From JACKFB01 sp041389525 (GTDB lineage Bacteria; Myxococcota_A; UBA9042; PHBI01; JACKFB01), in assembly GCA_041389525.1 (NCBI GenBank), contig JAWKRR010000036.1, positions 1-64,000 of the forward strand: DNA of 64,000 nt. Reading direction: 5' to 3'. Shown piece after piece: positions 58,686 to 64,000 of this stretch (position 1 is its first letter; every line of letters begins with the position of its first letter). A model generated the notes under the pieces. That model saw only the letters and a list, made by a program, of their open reading frames with translations, was not told the origin of the DNA and did not search any database. The position numbers and the translations under genes are program-made.

Positions 58686-58714
58686 AGGCTATGGCCCTGA
58701 ACGGACGGGGTCAA
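58686..58714 (-). promoter_or_regulatory. Promoter for the outer-membrane barrel gene
   Basis: Minus strand: TTGACC (58714-58709), a 17-base spacer and TAGCCT (58691-58686). The -10 is weak. Confidence 0.5.
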
Positions 58715-58800
58715 AATTTCTTCCGGCTCCGATCGTAGGATAGGCTCGATGGAGGCCCGGAAGTGGCACGGCACACGGGTCGCGAACGCGGGGGTGTGCG

Positions 58801-58983
58801 ATGGCTGAGAAAGATCAGAAGGTTTCGGTACTGGGGTGGATCATCTCCATCCTGGTCTTCTTCGCGGTGTTCGCCGTCGTGAAGTTCGTCTTCCACGCGG
58901 TGCTGCATGTGGCCGCGTGGCTGGCCATGGCGGTGATCGCGGTCATCGTGACGTCCCTGATTCTGGGGCGCATCAAGCGATGA
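58801..58983 (+). CDS. Small two-span membrane protein
   Basis: 60 residues from ATG 58801. Two hydrophobic segments (about residues 9-30 and 34-56) and a charged start and end (MAEKDQK, GRIKR). No family is recognised. Its stop overlaps the next gene's ATG, suggesting that the two are made together. Confidence 0.6.
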   Translation: MAEKDQKVSVLGWIISILVFFAVFAVVKFVFHAVLHVAAWLAMAVIAVIVTSLILGRIKR

Positions 58984-59684
58984 GGGGCGGAGCGGCGACG
59001 GCGAGCGCACTGGTGGCGCTGATGGCGCTGGGCACCGCACCACCGGCGGCTGAGGCGTCGACGTCCGCGTGGGGAACCACCCTGCGGTTCTGGGGCTTCG
59101 CGCCCGAAGGCGGATCGGCGGCTTGGAGCCGCTATGAGACCGCGCGGCCCAAGGCTGGCGGCCAGGTTCGGACCACCGAGGAGCACGAGCATCGGCGGCT
59201 CGTGGACGGGACCTGGGGAGCGCCGCTGCCGGGCCCTGACCCGCGCAATCCCGAGCGCTGGGCCCGCGAGAACGGGTTCCGCCGCGACGCGCTCGACCGC
59301 AAGACGGTCAAGGAGCACACCCACTGGTTCACCGCGCCCGAAGGCATCTACGAGATCGCCATCGACGTCGGGAAGCGGCTGGTCTGGGAGCTGCGCTTTG
59401 ACGGCAAAGCCATCGTTCGCCAAGCCTTTGACCAGCTCTACGTCCAGATGACGCCCAAGGTCTATCCCTCGCCCGACCGGCGCTATCTCGTGGTCGTGAT
59501 GGAGACCGACACCGGCTGGTCCGTCGACGCGACCCTGGTGCTTGTGGCCCTGCCCAGCGCGATTCACGACCGCTTCGTCGAAGCGAACCGGGCGCTGGAC
59601 GAGGCCGTCGCGCGCGACAAGACGCTGTCCGCCCCCAGGCCGGCCCCACGGAGGCTGGACGGAGAGGAGGAGGACGAGGAGTGA
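58980..59684 (+). CDS. Secreted/periplasmic protein of unknown function
   Basis: 234 residues from ATG 58980. A signal sequence ends near PPAAEA. The mature part is hydrophilic with Trp and Tyr-rich segments (RFWGFAPEGG, EHTHWFTAPEGIYEIAIDVG) and an acidic C-terminus (GEEEDEE). Not recognised. It is coupled to the small membrane protein upstream and converges on the next gene. Confidence 0.6.
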   Translation: MRGGAATASALVALMALGTAPPAAEASTSAWGTTLRFWGFAPEGGSAAWSRYETARPKAGGQVRTTEEHEHRRLVDGTWGAPLPGPDPRNPERWARENGFRRDALDRKTVKEHTHWFTAPEGIYEIAIDVGKRLVWELRFDGKAIVRQAFDQLYVQMTPKVYPSPDRRYLVVVMETDTGWSVDATLVLVALPSAIHDRFVEANRALDEAVARDKTLSAPRPAPRRLDGEEEDEE

Positions 59685-59717
59685 GCGGCTGAGGTGGCCC
59701 CCAGCCGCCTCGCGTTG

Positions 59718-60659
59718 CTACTCTTCGCCTTCGCCTTCGCCTTCGCCACGCCCGCGCACGCCCGCGCCGGAGCCGACGCCGAGCAGGTTCTTGCGCGCCC
59801 GCTCCACGTCGTCGCGCGAGAAGCCGCGCCAGCGCTCGCCGCCCAAGTCCGCGCCGGCCGGCGGTGCCGCCGGTGCGGCCGGAGCACGCGAGCCGGCCTT
59901 CTGCCGCTCGCCCTTCTTCACACGCTTGGGACCGGTCGCCCGTGTGTCGGCGACGGGCTCCGTGACGAGATTCGGCGGCGCGTGCGGGCTGGTGCGCGGA
60001 CGCGTCTTCAGGCGGACGCGCCCGCCGCGTCGTGCCGCGGTCTCGACGAGGCGCTCCGAGGCCGCGACCGCCTCATTGGCGTTGCGAGCCACACGACTGC
60101 GCCGGGCGACCGCCTCGGCCTTGTTCTTCGCCCCGCGAGTCCCTGGCTTCGGCGGCGCACCGGCGTCCGCGTCGCGGACAAGCTTCCAGAAGCCGTTGCC
60201 GTCGCCCTCAAACAGCTCGTCGCGCTGCTTGCCCAACGCGATCTTCAGCGCGCGCTTCGGACTGGCGTCAGTCATTCGGTGGTCGACGACCGCCTGGAGT
60301 AGTGCCGCCTCACTGTGCCACCCTGGATTCTGATCCATCCACACTTCGAGCGCGTCACCCACGCGCTTGCGGCTACGGCGCTTGGAGCCGGCGCTCTTGC
60401 GCGGCGAGGCCGCAGGTGCCGGGCGCGACGGCGTGCGCTCGCGCCGGGGCTCAGTCGCGACCCGGGGGGCCGGCGCTGGAGCGGGGGCGGCGAATTCAGC
60501 ACCGTGACCGGCGATGAGGCGCGCCGCCTGAAGGATGCGAATCAACGGCTCGATGTTCCCCACGGGAACCGAAATCCGCAACTCTCCCATGGTGATCTGG
60601 GCCACGCCGCCCGAAACGGCAATGTGGGTACTGATGACCTGGGAATCCAAGTGAGCCAT
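59718..60659 (-). CDS. Uncharacterised protein with possible winged-helix domain
   Basis: 313 residues from ATG 60659 with GGGAGA upstream; the longer frame to 61034 lacks plausibility. An N-terminal segment (QITMGELRISVPVGNIEPLI) precedes a Pro/Arg/Ala-rich linker. A helical module (about 105-175) containing VGDALEVWMDQNPGWHSEAA and FEGDGNGFWKLV has the feel of a small winged helix. A basic tail (RARKNLLGVG) ends in a Glu-Gly repeat encoded by a tandem hexamer. It may bind nucleic acid; this is inference. Confidence 0.55.
   Translation of the reverse strand: MAHLDSQVISTHIAVSGGVAQITMGELRISVPVGNIEPLIRILQAARLIAGHGAEFAAPAPAPAPRVATEPRRERTPSRPAPAASPRKSAGSKRRSRKRVGDALEVWMDQNPGWHSEAALLQAVVDHRMTDASPKRALKIALGKQRDELFEGDGNGFWKLVRDADAGAPPKPGTRGAKNKAEAVARRSRVARNANEAVAASERLVETAARRGGRVRLKTRPRTSPHAPPNLVTEPVADTRATGPKRVKKGERQKAGSRAPAAPAAPPAGADLGGERWRGFSRDDVERARKNLLGVGSGAGVRGRGEGEGEGEE
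59724..59747. repeat. Tandem hexamer repeat (TTCGCC x4)
   Basis: Four uninterrupted TTCGCC units. On the minus strand they encode the GE dipeptides at the C-terminus of the 59718-60659 protein; unit number could vary by slippage. Confidence 0.8.
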
Positions 60660-60790
60660 GAGCGAGGTCTCCCGTTGAGTCGGGGTGAAGTGGCCCGGGC
60701 TATATGCTCCGGTAATCGCGATATTCCCTGCGTTCGACGACTTTGACCGCAATCCAGGCGCCGAAAATCTACAGCAGCAGGAGTGTACAC

Positions 60791-60838
60791 ATGGGCAGAC
60801 GGACCCGCAAGCACAACAGACGGGGCGCCTCGTTCTAG
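60791..60838 (+). CDS. Possible 15-residue basic peptide
   Basis: ATG 60791 with CAGGAG and a 7-base spacer; reads MGRRTRKHNRRGASF. Seven of fifteen residues are Arg, Lys or His, as in the smallest ribosome-associated peptides, but no family match is claimed. TTGACC at 60743 could be a -35, with a poor -10. A hairpin follows 31 bases after the stop. Confidence 0.3.
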   Translation: MGRRTRKHNRRGASF

Positions 60839-60869
60839 GGTCAAACCCGTGGGGCCTGCGGATATGCCG

Positions 60870-60901
60870 GGACTTCGGCCAGGGTGGCGGCCCCGAAGTC
60901 C
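60870..60901 (+). terminator. Hairpin after the tiny ORF
   Basis: GGACTTCGG (60870-60878) pairs with CCGAAGTCC (60893-60901); GGCC/GGCC extends it inside. T run absent. Confidence 0.4.
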
Positions 60902-61026
60902 TCGCCTCGCCGGGCCGGGCGGGCGTCGTGGCGTTGAAAACACTGAGCCAGAACTCACGACCTGCGTCCCGACCGGCGCGGCCGCCGGGAGGTCCAAATT
61001 GGTCCTGGCGGCGAATTCGGATCAGG

Positions 61027-61051
61027 GTGGTCACTTCCGCCGTGTGACCAC
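61027..61051. promoter_or_regulatory. Inverted repeat upstream of the ilvA promoter
   Basis: GTGGTCAC (61027-61034) and GTGACCAC (61044-61051) with 9 bases between. Operator-like; 36 bases upstream of the -35 box. Confidence 0.4.
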
Positions 61052-61086
61052 TGTGCCGCTTGGGCGACTAGCCCGCGTTCTACGCG

Positions 61087-61115
61087 TTGACGACACATCG
61101 ACAGCCCGCTAGGGT
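61087..61115 (+). promoter_or_regulatory. Promoter for ilvA
   Basis: TTGACG at 61087-61092, a 17-base spacer and TAGGGT at 61110-61115, 45 bases before the start. Confidence 0.6.
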
Positions 61116-61160
61116 GCGCCCGCCTCGGTGTCGCGGCCCGCGCCCGCCCAGGGGATGGAT

Positions 61161-62399
61161 ATGGCGAAGGATGGTCGAGAGAGCGCTGTGTTGCCTGTCT
61201 GTTTCGCAGATGTCGAGGCCGCGCGCGCGCGCATCCGGGACTCGGTTTACCAGTCGCCCTGTGCGCTCTCGGCGACGCTGAGCCGCGCGCTCGACGCGAA
61301 GATCTATCTGAAGCTCGAGAACCTTCAGATGACCGGTTCCTTCAAGGAACGCGGGGCGATGAACAAGCTCGCCACGCTGACGGCCGCGGAGCGCGCCGCC
61401 GGCGTGGTGGCCGCCAGTGCCGGCAATCACGCGCAGGGTGTCGCCTACCACGCGCAGCGCATGGGCATCGACGCGGTCATCGTCATGCCCGAGTACACGC
61501 CGCTCATCAAAGTGTCCTCGACGCGGCGCTACGGCGCGACCGTGCGGCTCGAGGGCGTGGGGTGGGATGACGCCCAGGCCGTGGCGCGCCAAATCGCTGC
61601 CGACGAAGGCCGGACGCTGATTCACCCCTTCGACGACGCCCAGATTATCGCCGGGCAGGGCACCATCGGCCTGGAGCTGCTCGAGCAGAACCCCTACCTG
61701 GACGCGGTGGTGGTGCCGATCGGTGGCGGCGGGCTCATTGCTGGAATCGCGGTCGCCATCAAGGAGACCAACCCGCGCATCAAGGTCTACGGTGTCGAGG
61801 CCGCGGCGATGCCGGGGATGAAGGAGAGTGTGGCGGCCGGCCACCCCGTGACGGTGCCGGCGCAGCGCACCCTCGCCGATGGCATTGCGGTGGGGCGAGT
61901 CGGAGATATCCCGCACGCGATCGTGTCGCGCTACGTCGACGACATCGTGACCGTCGACGACGAGGAGATCGCGTCGGCAATTTTGACCCTTCTAGAGGTA
62001 GAGAAGGCCGTCGTCGAGGCTGCGGGGGCGGCGCCACTGGCCGCCGTCGTCAACGGTCGCCTGCCCGTCGAGGGGCGCAAGGTGGCGCTACTCTGCTCGG
62101 GCGGCAATATCGACGTCACCGTGCTCAGCCGCATCATCGAGCGCGGCCTCGTCAAAGACGGTCGCATGGTGCGGATGTGGGCGACCATCGCCGACTCACC
62201 GGGCTCGCTCGCCCGATTCGCCGAGATCCTGGCGAGACTGCGCGGCAATGTCATCGAGATCGGCCATGACCGCGCGTTCATGCGCAGCCCGCTCGGCACC
62301 ACCCGCGTCACCGTCACCATGGAGACGCGCGGCCACGAACACATCGAAGACATCATCTCCGCGCTCACCGAGGCGGGAATCGAGGTTCATCTCCCGTGA
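61161..62399 (+). CDS. ilvA: Threonine ammonia-lyase with ACT domain
   Basis: Deaminates threonine to 2-oxobutanoate, the entry to isoleucine synthesis. 412 residues from ATG 61161 (AGGGG 6 bases upstream; ATG 61155 is too close to it). The PLP lysine lies in NLQMTGSFKERGA; the phosphate-binding SAGNHAQGVA and glycine-rich VPIGGGGLIAGIA follow. A single C-terminal ACT-type domain (from about residue 335) suggests effector control. The stop overlaps the next GTG start. Confidence 0.93.
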   Translation: MAKDGRESAVLPVCFADVEAARARIRDSVYQSPCALSATLSRALDAKIYLKLENLQMTGSFKERGAMNKLATLTAAERAAGVVAASAGNHAQGVAYHAQRMGIDAVIVMPEYTPLIKVSSTRRYGATVRLEGVGWDDAQAVARQIAADEGRTLIHPFDDAQIIAGQGTIGLELLEQNPYLDAVVVPIGGGGLIAGIAVAIKETNPRIKVYGVEAAAMPGMKESVAAGHPVTVPAQRTLADGIAVGRVGDIPHAIVSRYVDDIVTVDDEEIASAILTLLEVEKAVVEAAGAAPLAAVVNGRLPVEGRKVALLCSGGNIDVTVLSRIIERGLVKDGRMVRMWATIADSPGSLARFAEILARLRGNVIEIGHDRAFMRSPLGTTRVTVTMETRGHEHIEDIISALTEAGIEVHLP

Positions 62400-63847
62400 C
62401 TCGCGCTGACCTGCGAACCGCGCTGGCGCTCTTCGCCATCGTGACGGCTGCCTATGGTTTGACGGCGTGGGACCGCGTCCTGCAGCCCTCTCCACAGTTT
62501 CATTTCGTCGACCTGGCCCAGAGCTTCCTCGACGGTCACCTGGACACCAAGACCCCGCGCGAGCCGGCGTGGCGTCAGGCGTCCGAGGACCCGCGCGGCT
62601 ACCGGGACGCGATTCGCCGCACGGTGGATGCTGGCGGCTGGAACGACTGGGCGGCGATTCGCACCCTGACGCTGCACGACGGCACGGTGGTCCGCGGCGT
62701 GTTCCCCTGGTCGGACGCCACCGACGAGAAGAAGCACCTCTTCCACACCCTCGACAACGAGGAGCGGAAGGTCGTCGTGCCCAGCGACCTCGCGCGCACC
62801 TGCGGCGACAACGGCCGCAGCGTCTGCGACACCACCGATCACTACGTCTCATTTCCGCCATTTCCCGCGGTCGCGATGATGCCCTTCGTCGCCATCTGGG
62901 GCTACGACACCAACGACGTCGTCATCACCATCGCGGTGGGCGGCCTCAACGCGGTGCTGCTCTTCCTGTTCTTGCAGCTCCTCGTCACCCGCGGCTACTC
63001 GACCCGCTCGCGCCGCGACAACGCCTGGCTCGCCATCGCGTTCGCCCTGGGCACCGCCGCGTTCTTCGCGTCCAACCGCGGCGAGGTCTGGTTCACCGCC
63101 CTCGTCTTCGGCGTCGCCCTCAACATCCTCTTCATGATGGCCGCCCTCGACCTGCGCCACCCCATCCTCGCCGGGCTCTTCCTCGCCCTCGGCATGGCCA
63201 CCCGCACCCCCATCGCCTTCTGCGTGGCCTTCTTCGCGTGGCAACTCTTCATGCCGCAGAACCGGTGGCACAACGACCGCTGGCGCGACATTTTCCTCAA
63301 GGGGACGCTCTTCTCCATACCGATCCTCGCCGTCGGCGGCCTCCTCCTGGCCTACAACCAGGCGCGTTTCGGACTGCCACTAGAGTTTGGCCACAGTTTC
63401 CTCTCTGGTGGTGCAGCGCAGCGAGTCCGCGACCACGGCCTCTTCAACACGTGGTATCTCAACCTGAATCTGCAGGCGGCCCTGGTCAACGTGCCCCGCC
63501 TCGTCAGCGACGCGCCCTACGTCCTGATCACCAAGCACGGCCTGGGTCTGCTCTTCTCGACGCCGGTCCTCTTCCTGCTCATGCGCCCGGCCGCGATGCC
63601 GCCCATTCGCCGCGCCCTGTGGCTGACCGTCGCGGCCGCCGCCATCCCCGGCCTGCTCTACCAGAACACGGGCTGGGAGCAGTTTGCCTACCGATTCGCC
63701 ATGGACTACTTCCCCTACCTCTTCGCCCTGCTCGCCGTCGGCGGCCGTCCGCTCACCTGGCGCGTCAAGGGGGTCATCCTCTTCGGCGTCGCGGTCAATT
63801 TGCTAGGCGCCATCACGTTCGGGCGCATGCCGGCCTTCTACTACTGA
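62396..63847 (+). CDS. Polytopic membrane protein, possibly GT-C-type glycosyltransferase
   Basis: 483 residues from GTG 62396, overlapping ilvA by four bases. One span at the N-terminus, a periplasmic loop of about 130 residues with an early acidic residue (FHFVDLAQSFLDGHL), then around eight to ten spans. The FVDLAQSFLDGHL element and layout recall GT39/ArnT-like proteins, but no diagnostic motif is clear. The stop overlaps the next start (TGATG). Confidence 0.6.
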   Translation: MTRADLRTALALFAIVTAAYGLTAWDRVLQPSPQFHFVDLAQSFLDGHLDTKTPREPAWRQASEDPRGYRDAIRRTVDAGGWNDWAAIRTLTLHDGTVVRGVFPWSDATDEKKHLFHTLDNEERKVVVPSDLARTCGDNGRSVCDTTDHYVSFPPFPAVAMMPFVAIWGYDTNDVVITIAVGGLNAVLLFLFLQLLVTRGYSTRSRRDNAWLAIAFALGTAAFFASNRGEVWFTALVFGVALNILFMMAALDLRHPILAGLFLALGMATRTPIAFCVAFFAWQLFMPQNRWHNDRWRDIFLKGTLFSIPILAVGGLLLAYNQARFGLPLEFGHSFLSGGAAQRVRDHGLFNTWYLNLNLQAALVNVPRLVSDAPYVLITKHGLGLLFSTPVLFLLMRPAAMPPIRRALWLTVAAAAIPGLLYQNTGWEQFAYRFAMDYFPYLFALLAVGGRPLTWRVKGVILFGVAVNLLGAITFGRMPAFYY

Positions 63848-64000
63848 TGACCAACCACCCGCAGCGCGTGCTCGACACCATCGGCTCGACGCCGCTGGTC
63901 GAGCTGCCGCACCTCGCGCCCAAGCCCGGCGTGCGGATATTCGCGAAGCTCGAGGGGCAAAACCCAAGCGGCAGCGTCAAAGACCGCGTCGCCCGCGCCC
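63847..64000 (+). CDS. Cysteine synthase family protein, N-terminal part (runs off the window)
   Basis: 51 residues visible from ATG 63847: VLDTIGSTPLVELPHL and the PLP-lysine segment LEGQNPSGSVKDRVA. This is the O-acetylserine sulfhydrylase (CysK/CysM) pattern; which of the two, or a cystathionine beta-synthase, cannot be told from the fragment. Coupled to the upstream membrane protein. Confidence 0.85.
   Translation, partial: MTNHPQRVLDTIGSTPLVELPHLAPKPGVRIFAKLEGQNPSGSVKDRVARA

Larger units (their letters stand above)
60660..61160. other. About 500-bp intergenic region
   Basis: Between divergent genes. It contains a tiny ORF (60791-60838), a hairpin (60870-60901), an inverted repeat (61027-61051) and the ilvA promoter (61087-61115). 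A longer plus-strand frame (60685-61047) has no family features and no clear ribosome site. Confidence 0.6.

Noticed and set aside
59694..60302. Plus-strand frame starting with a signal-peptide-like sequence
   Set aside because: The hydrophobic FAFAFAF run comes from the TTCGCC repeat read in this frame; the rest is Arg/Ala-rich shadow of the minus-strand gene.
60685..61047. 120-residue frame in the intergenic region before ilvA
   Set aside because: GTG start without a clear ribosome site and no recognisable pattern; it crosses the hairpin and inverted repeat.

Overview
The window is about two-thirds G+C and densely coded. It looks like the chromosome of a Gram-negative bacterium of the deltaproteobacterial/Myxococcota type. 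The pointers are a giant Ser/Thr-kinase/sigma-54-activator fusion, an Asp-rich lipoprotein, outer-membrane barrels and E. coli-like core gene order. The taxonomic call is inference; no 16S gene is present. No mobile element, prophage, CRISPR array or resistance gene was seen.

Layout. 1-2700: end of proS, then pyrF and rlmB, all overlapping. 2760-5170: a strong promoter, the tRNA set Thr-Tyr-Gly-Thr, tuf, rpmG and tRNA-Trp (the classic thrU-tyrU-glyT-thrT-tufB order). 5270-34550: an almost unbroken transcription/translation super-cluster: secE, nusG, rplKAJL, rpoBC, rpsLG, a reading-frame-broken EF-G-like gene, rpsJ, the S10/spc genes, secY, adk, rpmJ, rpsMKD, rpoA and rplQ. Two departures stand out: rplC (L3) is absent between rpsJ and rplD, and the gene at the fusA position is a divergent EF-G paralogue split by a frameshift and insulated by two upstream hairpins. 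34659-34889: tRNA-Gln and tRNA-Glu with a textbook terminator.

34942-48731 is the accessory part. A roughly 1677-residue kinase/NTPase/TPR/GAF/sigma-54 activator is divergent from a lipoprotein and a degenerate HAD-like protein. These are followed by dnaB, a 60-residue unknown, a UDP-glucose dehydrogenase, a rhomboid protease, a FliA/WhiG-type sigma factor and a TonB-dependent receptor. 48917-58638: gyrA and an RlmI-like methyltransferase; an ArnT/PMT-like glycosyltransferase; rplM-rpsI; metK; an outer-membrane barrel. 58801-64000: a two-gene membrane/secreted pair, a possible winged-helix protein, a roughly 500-bp intergenic stretch with a tiny basic ORF, then ilvA, a polytopic membrane protein and the start of a cysteine synthase.

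Most of the window makes the gene-expression machinery: RNA polymerase alpha, beta and beta', NusG, EF-Tu, SecE/SecY, most ribosomal proteins and seven tRNAs. Promoters are easy to read: about a dozen have TTGAC at -35 and a 16-18-bp spacer. The most interesting parts are the remodelled str/S10 junction, the kinase-sigma-54 fusion, and the rhomboid / sigma / TonB-receptor cluster.
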